NCBI GenBank assembly: GCA_022385805.1
Contig: MU277696.1
Location: 62,001 to 126,000 of the forward strand
Direction of reading: 5' to 3'
Source of the DNA: Pilatotrama ljubarskyi
Taxonomy: Eukaryota > Basidiomycota > Agaricomycetes > Polyporales > Polyporaceae
DNA length: 64,000 nucleotides
Below the pieces are notes generated by a model. The model was not told the origin of the DNA. It worked only from the letters and a program-made list of their open reading frames with translations, and searched no databases. Each line of letters opens with the position of its first letter. Position 1 is the first letter of the stretch. Of the stretch, positions 23,919 through 36,184 are shown one piece after another. Both the position numbers and the translations under genes were made by a program.

Positions 23919-26279
23919 ATGGCGACAGCTACCAAGAACAACATCTACGGATACCCCGGCTCCGTCGAGGTCGGGCCAGAGAAGGTCGACGGCGAGACCC
24001 GCATTCGCCGTCTTCGCATGACCAAGGACAAGCTCACCACACAGCCCCTGGAAGGCATCGACGTCGTCCCCGACATCCTCGACTACGCGGCTCGGACCCA
24101 TGGCGCGAAGAACTCGTTCGGGTACCGCGAGATCGTCCGGGTGCATGAGGAGAAGAAGGACGTCAAGAAGGTAGCAGGCGGGCAGGAGGTCACGGAGACC
24201 AAGACCTGGAAGTACTTCGAGCTGAGCGACTACAAGTACCTCTCTTTCGTCCAAGTCAAGGAGGCCGCGCAGGAGGTTGCTGGCGGACTGCTCAAGCTCG
24301 GCGTTAAGAAGGAGGACATTGTCAACGTCTACGCTGCGACGAGGTACGTGTCATACTTGTCGGTCTGGCGCTGGGCACGCGTTCACCTCGAGGTCTCGCG
24401 CAGCCCCAACTGGCAACTCGTGTCATACGGCTGCAACCTCATTGGCACCGCCATTGCCACTGCGTACGACACTCTGGGCGAGTCTGGCCTCCAGCACTCC
24501 CTGAACGAGCCCGAGTGCGTGGGCATCTTTACGAATGCGGAACTGCTCCCCGTGGTCGCCAATGTCGCGGCGAACGTCCCGTCCCTCCGCCTTGTCATGT
24601 ACGATGGCGAGCCCAAGCAAGAGCTCGTTGACAAGATCCGCGCCGTGCGTGATTCGATCCAGGTTATGTCCCTGGATGAGGTGCGCAAGCTCGGCAAGGG
24701 CGCATCCCCTGAGGATCTCAAGGACAGGCGGCCGGGTCCATCCGACGTGTCCTGCATCATGTACACGAGTGGTACGACTGGCCCTCCGAAGGGTGTCATT
24801 ATCACCCACAGCAACCTCATCGCCTCCGTGGGCGCCGTGTACAAGCTGCTCGGGCACCACCTCCGGGCGGAGGACACCTTCATTGCGTATCTTCCCCTCT
24901 CGCATATTCTAGAGTTCGTCGTCGAGTTGTGCCTGTTCTTTGTCGGCATGACCTTCGGGTACGGCCGCGTGAAGACGCTCACTGACGCGTCCGTGCGCAA
25001 CTGCGTCGGCGACATCCGCGCGTTCAAGCCCTCAATCATGATCGGCGTGCCCGCGGTGTGGGAGATGATTAGGAAAGGCATCATGTCCAAGATCAACTCC
25101 GGTGGCACCCTCAAGAAGAGCGTCTTCAATGGCGCATACAGTGTCAAGAAGGCGGGCGTTCCTGGCCTCAGCCAGCTCGTCGACTCGGCCGTCTTTAGCC
25201 AAATCAAGTCCGCGACGGGCGGGAAGCTCCGCCTCGCGCTCTCTGGCGGCGCCGCGCTCAGTGCGGAAACGCAGGAGTTCCTGTCCATTGCGCTGGTGAC
25301 TGTTCTCCAGGGTACGCCGCACGTTCGTGGCTGGTCCGCAGCGCAGATGCTGACTGTTGTCGTATCGCAGGCTATGGTATGACGGAGTCGTGCGGCATGT
25401 GCGCGATCATGCCTCCCGAGTTCATGCAGTACAACACCGTGGGCCTGCCGCTGCCGTCGATTGAGATCAAGCTGCTTGACGTGCCCGAGGCGGGCTACAG
25501 GTCCACAAACGACCCTCCGCAGGGCGAGGTTTGCATTCGCGGTCCGTCGGTGACCAAGGGGTACTACAAGCGGGACGACCTGAACAACGACGAGAACATC
25601 TTCACCAGGGATGGCTGGCTGAGGACCGGTGACGTTGGTCAGTGGAACCCTGACGGCACGTTGAGCTTGGTCGACCGGTACGCTTCGAATCCATGTCCTG
25701 TATACATGCGCGTCTCACGCTTTAACAGCATAAAGAACTTGATTAAGCTGCAGGGCGGCGAGGTATATGCGCACCAAACATGTCGCGATGACCGCGTTAC
25801 TGACAGAACCCACAGTACATCGCGCTGGAGCGCCTCGAGTCCATCTACAAGTCCTGCAATCTCGTGTCAAACATTTGCGTGCACGCGAACCCGAACGCGC
25901 GACAGCCAATGGCGATCATTATCCCGCACGACGGGCACCTGCGGCAGGCGCTTGAGGCCAAGAATGTCGGTGTCGACACGAAGAAGTCGCTGCCGGAGCT
26001 GTGCCACGACCGCGCCGTCAATGACTTTGTGTTGAAGGAGTGCAATGCGCTTGGCAAGAAGAACGGCTTCAAGCAGTTGGAGCTCCTTCAGGCCGTCGTG
26101 CTCACCCCCGAGGAGTGGACGCCTGAGAGCGGGCTCGTCACGGCTGCGCAGAAGGTGCAGCGGAAGAAGGTTGCTGAGGCATTCGACAAGGAGATCAAGG
26201 TGTGTGACTGATAAGGACTCGTCATTTCGTCGAGGTGCTCACGCGGCATTTGGTACAGGCGGTCTACAAGTTCGACTGA
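23919..26279 (+). CDS. Long-chain acyl-CoA synthetase (FAA type)
   Basis: AMP-forming ligase that activates long-chain fatty acids to acyl-CoA for lipid synthesis or beta-oxidation. The start MATATKNNIYGYPGSVEVGP is the first ATG of the long frame. An intron after AAT joins to SPNWQLVSYGCNLIGTAIAT. The AMP-binding loop is YTSGTTGPPKGVIITHSN; then YLPLSHILEFVVE, GVPAVWEMIRKG, the A5 region GYGMTESCGM (split by an intron), WLRTGDVGQWNPDGTLSLVD and, after an intron, RIKNLIKLQGGEYIALERLE, which contains the fatty-acid binding signature of fungal FAA enzymes. It ends AVYKFD. About 690 residues, as in yeast Faa1/Faa4. No SKL-type signal, so ER, lipid droplet or cytosolic location is likelier than peroxisomal matrix. 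Confidence 0.94.
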
Positions 26280-27403
26280 AGCTCGTCACGGACACCTTGA
26301 TCTAGACCGTTTGGACCCATTCTGCAATCTTGCTTGTACCTCTCTGTCTCCTCTCCATTCATTGTACTATATTATACTACCCCTGGCCATCCCATGTCAT
26401 TCAGCGCTTCGATTCCTCCCTTCGTCTCCCGGGTTTTCCTCGTTCTGTGCGGAAGTACGGATTCTCGGATGGCTCAGTCAATCCCTTTGTACGCCTGTTG
26501 GTCATATATACAGACACGATTGCCACTTGTGTTCCACCGACCGAGCAAGCCCGGGAAGCGATCCTTCTAGCTGGTACGTAATGCGCTGTGAGTATATACG
26601 TACGGCTGGCGGCACGCGTGCTGATGGATGAACAACTTGTGCTCACTTAGGTGCATGCATATTCCTTGGCCGAACCTATGCGCCAAGCAGCCCTCCTATA
26701 CACCTCCGGGTTTGACGCTGATCCTTCATGACTAGGGACGTCGTGTCCATGCTCGGGAGGTTGTGGTATGCGACAACGCTCCCTAAAGGCGAGGGGTGCG
26801 ACATTACGTGAAGGTGTCCGTCCTTTGGGCAGTCGTTGTCCTGTTCGAGGGTCAGAGGTAGTTGCCAAATCACCGTCATCTTGCAATGTGCGCGATTGCG
26901 CTGTCTGGACATCATCACCGGCGCTGCAGTTCGTGCACATCTGATCGCCGCTCACTGGACTCAGGAGGTTTGGGCGGCCCCGTATCCGTGCTTTGTATGG
27001 ACCGATCGAGCACGTCCAGCGATATCCCCATTCGGCCCAGGAATGTACGTTTGCCTCAATCTCTTCATGACCCTCCTGCAGCTATTTCAATTTCATGGAA
27101 CAAGAGCCGCGACGGCCACCTTACATGCGCCGGCTGTGATAGGCACACGAGCCGAGGGTCGATGTAGAGGTTGCTGACAGGTACGTATATCTTTGCGTCG
27201 CTGCGAGCCCAAGGACACGTACTCGCAGCTACCTGCCAGGTTATCTCACAGGAGCTTCCGGCGGCAGCAGCCTTTTGATAGCGTTAAGGGTTTCAAGAGC
27301 TGAGCGTTGAAACGGTGCGTCGGCTAGCAACTGCACGCAGGCACGAGGGCTCTTGTCCCCTCCGAGATCTCCGCGGGAACGGGTTGCTTTAGCTCCTAGA
27401 AGC
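26280..27403. other. Intergenic between acyl-CoA synthetase and P450
   Basis: About 1.1 kb. Frames near 26647-27177 run on both strands over the same bases; one on the minus strand (MSGDQMCTNCSAGDD...) has a plausible look but no homology I recognise and no clear splice partners, so I do not call it. Confidence 0.5.
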
Positions 27404-27412
27404 GTATATAAG
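27404..27412 (+). promoter_or_regulatory. TATA box of P450 gene
   Basis: AGCGTATATAAGGACAG contains TATATAAG about 60 nt before the P450 start codon, a typical spacing for a strongly regulated fungal gene with a short leader. Confidence 0.6.
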
Positions 27413-27466
27413 GACAGAGAAGGGAGGCTGTCTCGTGTCGATCATCCACAACTGTCCCCTCCTTTG

Positions 27467-29634
27467 ATGATGGCGCATCCGGTGATCCTGGCAGCGCTGC
27501 TATGCTTGCCTCTTCTCGCTGTGTACAACTATGTGAAGCGCCGGGGAGTGCGGTATCCACCCGGGCCTGCTGGTCTCCCACTCATCGGAAACGCGCTCGA
27601 TATTCCTTCGCCGCATGAGTATCCATGGCTGAAATATCACCAAATGTCCAAAGAATACGGTGGGTTTAACACAGCACCGCAGACGAGCTGGGTTGATCTG
27701 GATGACTCCGCTAGGCACGGAGATCCTGCGCCTGAACGCCCTCGGGACGAATATTATCATGCTCGACACACTCAAGCCTGCTATCGAACTGTTGGACAAA
27801 CGTTCCTCCATATACTCTGATAGGTGCGCGAAGCCGACTTACGAGTATATCACAACCTCTGACTACGTTACGAAACAGACCGCGCATGATCATGCTCAAC
27901 GAGTTGTACGTCTGCGCTCCCTGGCCGCTTGCGTGATGCCAATCACTCACGACTACATGCGCCAGGGCCGGCTTCGGTTGGAACTTTGGGAGCATGACCT
28001 ACGGGGCTGAGTGGAGGGAGTGTCGTAAAATGACGCACACGGAGTTCCACGCAGGTCCCTTCAAGAAGTATCGCCCGATCCTGCTGAAGAACACGCACGA
28101 CCTCTTGCGCCGGCTCGCGAGCGGCCGAGGTACAGTGCCGATGCATCTGAAGCAGTAAGCGCAGGCCTTCCTAATTGCACCGCTGGTAAAGCACGACTGA
28201 CCAACGCCTTGCTAAGTATCGTCGGAGCGAACATCATGGAAATCGTATATGACATCAAGGTGCTCCCGGAGCACGATCCGTTCATCGAGCTCGCTGAGGC
28301 AGCCCAAGAATGCATCGGCCGGTCGACCACAGGGGGACATTACCTCGTTGAGATCTTGCCTTTCTGTAGGTCGCCCTGGTAACTCCCACGATTGTGAGGA
28401 CGTGCGCAAGACTGACTGTATGGGCCAGTAAAATACGTTCCGGCCTGGTTTCCTGGAGCGGGATTCAAGCGGCAAGCTGCGGTGTGGCATAAAGCGGCCG
28501 ATAAGCAACTCCACGTCGCATATGATGACTTCCAGAGTCGATTGGTATTGCTTTCCCGGTCTATCGGTATGCGAAGTGGCGCTGACAGAGGTCGTAGAAA
28601 ACCGGCGAGGCGGATTACTGCATGGCACGGTCGCTCTTGGACACATGGGGCTCTGAGAACCCTGTGGCGGTGAGCCAGCAGAGAGCGGCCACTGCCACGA
28701 TGTATGTTGGTACGTTTTGGACCATGAGCTAGTACGCTTGCGCATTCTAACGCAGTACTTGTAGGTGGTGCTGAAACGGTCAGTCTTCAGCTGCCAATGT
28801 ACGGTGCGTTTGCAGGGCCACTAACACAGGCCTTTGATACAGACGGCGGCAGGCCTGCATACGTTCTTTCTCGCTATGGCCCTCCACCCGGAAGCGCAGT
28901 CGAAAGCCCGCGAGGAGCTCGATAGAGTGGTGGGGCCATGTCGCCTTCCCGCCTTCGACGACTTCGGCAGCCTACCGTACGTCGATGCTCTTGTTAAGGA
29001 AGTCCTGCGCTGGTATCCGATCGTCCCATTGCGTGAGTACACCTGCCTAAATCCAGAACGAGACATCGGATTGACCCTGGGCCACTCAGTGATGCCGCAT
29101 CGTGCGACCGCGGACGATGTGTATGACGGGTACTTCATTGATAAGGGCTCCATGGTCATGGTGAACATCTGGTCAGTAGAGCCATCCGCATACTGTCGGC
29201 CACCCTCAAGCTGACGCGCTCTTGGCAGGGCGATTCTGCATGACGAGAACAGATATGCAAACCCGTTTGACTTCGACCCAGGTAGGTTCCTCAAAGACGG
29301 CGCCATCAACCCGGACGTGTTCGATCCGGCGGAGGTCGCGTTCGGATTCGGACGACGTGTCTGTCCCGGTCTCGCTATGGCCTACGAGGGGATGTGGATC
29401 GCAATCGCGTCTGTGTTGGCCTGCTTGACCATCGGACAGGCGAAGGACGCAGACGGGGAGGTCATTGAGCTGTACGAGAATTTCATAAGCAGCTTCGTGT
29501 GGTGAGTGGTAACACAGTACGCACCGTACGTTGTGTTGATTTTTGGGCTACGTATCAGCGAACCAAAGCCGTTCGTCTGCGATATCAGGCCTCGCTCGGA
29601 GGACCACCTGAAGTTGTTCAATGACCAGCATTAG
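27467..29634 (+). CDS. Cytochrome P450 monooxygenase
   Basis: Microsomal haem-thiolate oxygenase, substrate unknown. The start MMAHPVILAALLCLPLLAVY is an N-terminal membrane anchor, followed by the proline hinge YPPGPAGLPLIGN. Spliced exons give LDKRSSIYSDRPRMIMLNEL, then AGFGWNFGSMTYGAEWRECR, a helix-I motif GGAETTAAGLHTFF, the ExxR helix KEVLRWYPIVPLG, the PERF-like FDFDPGRF and the haem loop FGFGRRVCPG. It ends SEDHLKLFNDQH. These match the large basidiomycete CYP64/CYP5144-like class, by memory. About ten exons. The joint after SKEY requires either a 28-nt intron (27660-27687) or a one-base frame change; the remainder is intact, so I regard it as a gene and not a pseudogene. Confidence 0.9.
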
Positions 29635-30259
29635 AGCCACGTCGCCCAGGACGCATCGAGCTTGGTCAGAGCGAAGTGACTAGCAACAGCGATGCAGCCC
29701 TCTTCCCCCTTGTATATTCCTTTATGAGGAGCCCAGGCTTGTATTCATGCCGCATACCCGGAATGCTCCAGAGTAGCCAAGAGATGTGGATTCAGACAAA
29801 CAGTTCGATCGCATGCGGTGTTTGTCGCATATGTAAATATTTCAGTGGGAATGCATCCCAATACATGTTCAGTTCTAGCATAGACCGACATACCGAGTGA
29901 GCGCAACAACCATGGGCCTTTTCAAGTAATTTTACAAGGTGCTACATGCATAGAACAAGTCGACAGACATGGCTGTCCACGACGGAACATGTTCAGAAAG
30001 GTTCGGGAGGCGGTACTCACGAGACGCCCAGTGGGAATCGTAAATGGCAAACGCCGAGCCAATGGGAAAGCTGGAATGGCAGGCAAAAGGCCGCGCCGAT
30101 TCTCTGCACAAGCCACAAGCCCAGCTGCAACCGGGCCATCCGAAACGAGGATTCTCTGAAGATGTTCAATCTTCCATCTCAACCTCCCCGTCCCCCCGAA
30201 TCTTGCCTATTTAGGTAACTTCTCCCTCCCTCCCCCGCCCTCCCTCACCCCTCCTAGCG
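29635..30259. other. Intergenic between P450 and HPC2
   Basis: About 625 nt, no gene seen. The last 60 nt before the HPC2 start are strongly pyrimidine-rich (CTCCCTCCCTCCCCCGCCCT near 30220-30250), a common feature of fungal core promoters. Confidence 0.55.
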
Positions 30260-32675
30260 ATGGAGAACACAAACAGCGACGTCGAAATGACTGCCAACGA
30301 CGCCCAGGACGAGCGCCAGTCGTCAGAGTCAGCGTCCGCGTCCTCCAGCTCGTCGACTCCGCCACCCTCCTCGCCAGCGCACCACTCGTCCCTCCCCCCT
30401 GACAATGCTGATCAGCCACCCTCCGCCGACGCCCCTGCGCCCCCCTCCGACGTAGTCGATGACTTGCCATTCTCAACAGAGGCCGCCGCGGCGGGCGAGG
30501 GCGCGAAAGGCAAAAAGTCAAAGCCATCATCGTCCAACGTAGCCGCAGCGGCGTCGGGCGCTAAACCCAAGTCCACCAAATCCGCCGCTCCTCGTGCCTC
30601 CTCGCCATCCCCGCCCCCGCCTCCCGCCCGGCGTCCGCTACAAACCATCCGACTCGAAATCAAACTTGGCGGGCCCGAAGATTACGAGGTGAACATATCA
30701 GAGCTCGCGAAGGCTACTGGACAACGCCCGGCCACTCCTGTCCCGGAATCGAAGCGGGATACCTCCGACGAGAGCGAGGGCGACGACGAGGGCGAGGACA
30801 AGAACAGGGACAAAACTAAGACCAAGAAACGCAAGAAGGTCCGTGTCGTACTACAAGCCAACATCGCCCCTGAGCTTACGCTCCCTCAACAGCGGCGGCA
30901 TCATGCGTCCGAGTACTACGACACCACCGATCCCTTCATCGACGATTCCGAGCTCGCGCAGGACGAGCGCACGTTCTTTGCGCAAACGAAGCAGAAGGGC
31001 TTCTACGTCTCGAGCGGTCAGGTAGCACTGCTTAACAAGTGCGTCCCCTCGTCGTGTCCCTCGACATGCTGCATCACCATTGACGCATATCGCCTCGTTT
31101 CTCAGAGCACCCCAGAAGAAGCCGAAGTCCAAGAAAGTCAATATCCTAGCACCTTCTGCGTCAGTAACCGCCGCGCTGTCCACTGCGACACTGCCCCTCC
31201 CCGCTCTTTCTGGCTCTGCGGGACCTTCAAACGGTTCCGCCGCCGGAAAGTCCAGACCGAAGCTCGAAGATGGAGCCCAAGACTCGCCGATCGCGCTGCT
31301 GTCTGACGGAGAGGACGCGAATGGCAAGCTGAAGAGAAAGATGAGCGAGACGCAGTCTGTCGCGAGCAGCGCTGGGGACGGCAACGTGAAGAAGAAGCGG
31401 AAGACGGTCGAGATTGTGAGTATCTCTCAAGCATATGGTCATACCCCCCGGATCCTCTTGACCGGTGTCTGGCTGTATGCCCGCGCACAAGGTGACGCGC
31501 GCGCATACAGTCACTCGCTGGTCGAGGTGTCTAGTCGTGCGCCTTGTAGTCCTCCGTTACTGACGCTTTTGCCTACCTCAGCAACCCTTCCATCCGGAGC
31601 TCGAGCAGGCGATTGACGTCCTCAAAGAGGCGATTGCGAAGGAGAACTGGGAGGTCAAGGGCAAGTTCCCTCCTGCCCTCAAGCCGCTGCTCGCACAAGT
31701 GGCACTCAAGGCGGTCATCCTCGGCGAGTACGACGACAACTTCTTCAACCTCATGCCCAAGCTCTTCCCGTATAACAAGTTCACGATGACGGTAAGCACC
31801 TCCGTTTCTGACTGGAATTATGATACTGGACGCGTCTTGTGCAGAAATTGATCAAGCGGACTATCTGGCGAGACCATACGAACCTACTTCTGGATCGACA
31901 AAACGCGCTCATCGAGGAATTGCGCGTGCTCGCAGAGGAAGGGTTTCCGAAGGCGAAAGAGGAGTGGGAGAAGAGCGTTGCTCAATGGGGTATGTCGCAT
32001 GCACCCGGGAAGTGTCATGAATGCTAAATGGTCAGCAGAGAAGCGTCAAGAACGCGCCAAAGCGGAGGCTGCAGGCGAGCCCGCCAATGGCGTGGCACAT
32101 TCCACCGAGGGATCTCCCGTCGTGAGCGACGCGCAAGCCACACCGATGCTCGGCACAGCAGCTCTGGAGTCGCGGCAATCGCTGGATGACGGCGGGGAGC
32201 ACGAGGACGGCGGAGGGCCGGGCGGCAGGGGCGGCAGGGACTCGCATCCGCCTGCGAAGCGCTATCGCTTGACGGACCAGATGAAGCAGATCATCTGGCA
32301 GTTGGTGTGTCTGAGCAACGAGTGTTGTCGGATCGAGAACGAGAAGAAGTGAGTGTCTGGCGATGCTTTACTCTCGACGTCGATACTGAACGTGTGTCAG
32401 CGCGTTGGAGGGCTTGAATCAGATCGTGAGCGACCAGGGTGTGCGCAAGAATTTGTACCAGAGGGTGAGTACTGTACCATGTAAAATCTACGCTATCCTG
32501 TCGCTCATGCTCCCTCAGATTGTCGCCGCGTTCCCCGAAGGATGGTTGTCGTCGGGCCAGATCTCACGAGAAGGTGCGTACGGCGATATGATGTCGACTT
32601 GCTGTGTACTGAACCGGCGTCGCAGTGAGCGTCATGAAGAAGAAATACGAGAAAGAATCGATGGAGATCGAGTAA
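30260..32675 (+). CDS. HPC2: HPC2/ubinuclein, HIRA complex subunit
   Basis: Subunit of the HIR/HIRA histone H3-H4 chaperone complex, which deposits H3.3-type histones outside S phase and represses histone genes. The N-terminal 190 residues are Ser/Pro/Ala-rich and acidic-basic. The Hpc2-related domain lies at about residues 215-255, with SEYYDTTDPFIDDSELAQDE and GFYVSSGQVALLNK. After lysine-rich KKPKSKKVNILAPS and KKKRKTVEI, the ubinuclein-type middle domain follows (QPFHPELEQAIDVLKEAIAK, FNLMPKLFPYNKFTMTKLIK, LLLDRQNALIEELRVL). The C-terminal part (RYRLTDQMKQIIWQLVCLSN, VVAAFPEGWLSSGQISREVS) ends YEKESMEIE. About seven exons. The presence of CHZ1 20 kb away is probably coincidental. Confidence 0.88.
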
Positions 32676-33238
32676 GGCCCCGCTCCCCTCTCTGGACGTC
32701 TGTCTCTCTGCTCCTGTCTGCGCCGTCTTCGAGGTTCGGGCGCCTGGCAATGTACCCTGCTTTTACTTGTCGCTCATACTTATTATGTTCAGTATTATCC
32801 GTCCTACTCGTACTCTTGGTTAGTTTGTGGTACTGTACCCATGTATGATAATGTAGCAGTGCGGTTGTTCGTCCCCACTGTTTGTGCTTCCACGGACACA
32901 TTGGTGAGCGAGGTGCGATTCCGTTCTTTCTGTTTGGGTAGGCGCACGTCGCGCTGCAACGTTCAAACTCTGGGACAGTGGGCGATGAGACAGATACATA
33001 TCGAGTTCGCTTCGAGATGGTAACTCATGCTACTGCAAACAGGATGCTCCGGGGGACATGCTCAAAGTAGTGTATCGATGTCCGATCAAGCGAGGACCCA
33101 CTAGCAATAGCTCCAAATTCATTAGCGAAACGATGGAAAACATGGGCATACGGGGCGGTATCAGTACGATAGCATATAATGAGGGGAATGGAGTAACAGG
33201 TGAAACGGAGTGGACCCGTGTGCAAACGTACAGTACCA
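32676..33238. other. Convergent gap between HPC2 and kinase 1
   Basis: About 560 nt carrying the 3' ends of HPC2 (plus) and the first APH-like kinase (minus). No gene is visible. Confidence 0.55.
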
Positions 33239-34490
33239 CTAGGACTTTGGAACAGGATATGGTGAATCTCTAACCCTGTGGTGCGAATCAGCGACCGCCC
33301 ATATGTGTTCGATGTCGACTATATACGCATGCTCACCTAGGACAATATGGGGAGTCGCCCGCCTCGCTCATTACAGCCGTAGTACCCGTGCAGGCCCATA
33401 ACATCCACTCGAGCGTCATCTCCTCGTCGTATCGCTCCGGCGCGAAGAGCTGCACGGCATCCCAGAACTGATGCGTCACCGGCTCATGCATCATCTGCGC
33501 CTCCATCGACGTCCGCTCCCAGTACTCCGGATACCACCCCGCGAACTCCCAGTCGATGATGCCCGCGAGCCGACCGTCCTTGACCACGATGTTGCGCGGA
33601 GCGAGATCCGCGTGCGTAAAGCAGATCCTGTGCTTCCTCGCGTTTACGGGCTCCGCGAGACAGTGCAAGGTGGGCATGCGATGGGCGAAGATGCTGCTGT
33701 TGGCCTGCGCGAAGATGAAGTCCTTGAATTCTTGCTGGTCTCTGAATGGCCCGATTAGGGTGATATCGCCTCCGCGACTGCATTTGAGAGGCCGGCCACG
33801 TAGTCCTGTAACCGCAGAAGATGGTGAGGGCAAGGAGCGGAGCTCCACGAATGCGTCGCGAAGGTCCTGTACGAGGGGTGCGGCGTCAGACATATCGAGT
33901 GTTGTGGGCGGCATCAGCTTCAGCTTCTCGATCGTTACATTGAAACCCGCATCGTCGCCCTTCGCGATACAGACGTCCATTCTCTGTAGCAACTCGAGAT
34001 GTCCTGGAGCGCGGATGGCATGATCAGATATCCACTGGCCCAAGGACACTCCTTCGACGCGGGTCATGAGGATGAAGCCCCCATCCAATTCGGGAGGGTC
34101 GTCAAGAACATCCAGAATGCGGGGCACAGGGACGGAGGTATTCTCAGCGACGAAGCGGATGTTGTCAGCCTCGATGTGAGGTGATCCGGATACCGTCTTG
34201 AGGACCAGCCCATAAGGAAGCATCCGGATTCTGAATCCATGACTCGCATCTCCATGGCGTGCAGCATAATGGTATACGGCAAGGCGGATGGAGGATGGAG
34301 TGCAGCGCCATAACATCCATAGCAGATGAGAGAATACACCGTGCCGGTGAGCCACTGTGTAGCAGGGTTGCAGTCTAGTACTCATCTGTATAGGAAGATG
34401 CCTCATGCTTACTGTCCCGTTCGATATATCAGGGCCTTTTTCAACAGGTTCACGAGGAGAGTTCAGAAGGGAGGGTCTGCCAGGATGCAC
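33239..34490 (-). CDS. APH-family phosphotransferase, paralogue 1
   Basis: Protein-kinase-like phosphotransferase of the aminoglycoside/choline kinase (APH) superfamily; substrate unknown, and drug resistance should not be assumed. Motifs on the minus strand: the N-lobe IRMLPYGLVLK, ADNIRFVAENTSVPVPRILD, hinge GGFILMTRVEGVSLGQWI, catalytic loop HRICFTHADLAPRNIVV and metal-binding IIDWEFAGWYPEYWE. The main exon would end at 33333 with PR-stop, but the bases are CCTAG|GTGAGC, a perfect donor; an intron then leads to a 37-nt last exon (33239-33275) ending PVPKS. The paralogue downstream in transcription order has the same arrangement. The N-terminus is uncertain: residues before FSHLLWMLWRC do not align with paralogue 2, so the start may be later or there may be another exon. 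Confidence 0.8.
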
Positions 34491-34833
34491 CGGGGCTCGA
34501 GCATCAATGCATCAGTACTAGTCACTTATAGCTGCGTTGCCACATGCGCTGTCGAGCGCTTAGGAATACTTGTACGCTGCTTGGGCTTCCGTCGGGCGAT
34601 GGCCACTGATACTTTTCTCCAGCGATGTCATAATATCCACTCATCATGATTCTCGTCCATCCGCGGTGCTACTGCACCCACTTACGATGATGTGTAGCAA
34701 AGCGATCCATGCTAGGTCTTCGTCTGATATGAAGGCTTTCATGGAGCACGACAGCGTGACTGCACAGCACGAAAGGCTCAAAAATGACATAGAATGGAAT
34801 GACATCGAGATGTTCGTGCGTATGTTGGGCATC
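34491..34833. other. Gap between the tandem kinase genes
   Basis: About 340 nt forming the promoter of kinase paralogue 1 and the 3' end of paralogue 2. No separate gene is seen. Confidence 0.5.
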
Positions 34834-36184
34834 TCAATGCGGTCCTCTTGCATTGTCGCATCCGAGGTCTCTGTAATGTGACATGTCAATAGGGCGTGAT
34901 CAGATTCCCGGGTCTAGGAACTCACCGAGGATTGACCTGTTCGTCGTCTTCATATGGGACGCGCACCGAGGGACTGCACAGCGCGCGCTCGAGGGCCAGT
35001 TCATCGCTATAAGGATCACCAGGTCCGAACGGCTGAACGACGTCCCAGAATTGTCGCATAATCTTCTCTAGCCTCAGCTGCGCCTCCATCGCCGTGTACT
35101 CCCAATATTCTGGATACCACCCCGCAAACTCCCAGTCGATGATTCCAACCAATCTACCGTCCCTGATGAGAATATTCCGCGCAGCGATATCGGCGTGCGT
35201 GAAGCAGACGCGATGCATCTTCGCGTTGACCGGCTCGGCAAGCCTACGTAGAATATCGCTCCTCTCGCCGTTGGCCCGGGCAAAGAGGTAGTTCTTGAAC
35301 TCCTGCTGGTTCGCAAACGGTCCGATGAGTTCACTATCACCGCCACGGTTGCATCTGAGAGGTCGATTGGATAGTCCCGACACACTGGGAGAGAGCGGGG
35401 CTAGCGAGCGGAGCTGTTCGAATGCGCCACGAAGGTCCTGCACGAGAGCGTCGGCGTCGGACATGTCGAGGGTAGGCATGGCGGTGGGCTTCAGCTTCTC
35501 CATCGTATCCTCGATACCTTGGGTATCGTCGATCCTCAGGTAATGATCGAGCTGCTCTAGTAATTCTCGCTGACCCGGCGGCCTGAGGGCACGGTCGGCT
35601 ACCCACCTGTCCAAGCGCTGCCCCTCAATCCGTGTCATCAGAATATAGCCCGCAGGTACAGGTCCCTCGCGGCTGGGGACGGAATATTCAACGGCGTCGA
35701 GGATGAGAGGCACAGGAATGGACGTGTGAGCCGCGATGAAGCGGATGTTGTCAACCTCGATGAAGGGTGTTCCCCAACCGGACTTAAGGACGAAGCCGAA
35801 GGGTAGCATCCGGATTCTGTGACCATAGCTCCCATCACCGTAATTCTGTAGATGATCATAGACGGCAAGGCGTATGGAGGAGGGAAAGCAACGCCAGAGT
35901 GACCAAAACAAGGAGGACAACGCCGCGACAACTCGTGAGCCGATCACTGGCACTGCAACATTGGATACAAGTATATCAGCGATGTCTAGTACGATGCGAC
36001 CGTAGGGCTCACTGTAGTTTGAAACTTCTGTGGAGTGATCTGAAAACGGGGCAAAGGCAAGACCAGAGCTCCCTGCGTGGGTCGTGAGATGGTGCGAAGA
36101 GTCGTAGCTCCGACCACCACGCGCCGCAGGACGGGCCGGGAATTGCCGGCAGGGACCCACAATGCCATACCGACGTGTTTGCAC
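34834..36184 (-). CDS. APH-family phosphotransferase, paralogue 2
   Basis: Tandem paralogue of the kinase at 33.2-34.5 kb, same strand, roughly 55-60% alike by eye over the core. Shared blocks: LWRCFPSSIRLAVYDHL, RIRMLPFGFVLKSG, DNIRFIAAHTSIPVPLILDA, GYILMTRIEGQRLDRW, LDMSDADALVQDLRGAFEQL, NRPLRCNRGGDSELIGPF, HRVCFTHADIAARNILI and IIDWEFAGWYPEYWE. The active-site His/Asp/Asn and the DWE are present, so it should be catalytically competent. The main exon ends CCTCG|GTGAGT, again a donor, and an intron leads to a 37-nt terminal exon (34834-34870) ending ARGPH. The first 60-80 residues of the long frame (MQTRRYGIVGPCRQ...) are not alike in the paralogue and may be untranslated; the true start could be further in. 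Confidence 0.8.

Noticed and set aside
26647..26955. 102-codon minus-strand frame starting MSGDQMCTNC
   Set aside because: Looks mildly protein-like but no homology is recalled, plus-strand frames cover the same bases, and no splice structure supports it.
23919..29634. Secondary-metabolite cluster (acyl-CoA ligase plus P450)
   Set aside because: The ligase is a housekeeping long-chain acyl-CoA synthetase, and no polyketide, peptide or terpene synthase gene is present in the window.
33239..36184. Aminoglycoside resistance genes
   Set aside because: The kinases belong to a large fungal APH-like family of unknown substrate; the APH fold alone does not imply antibiotic resistance.
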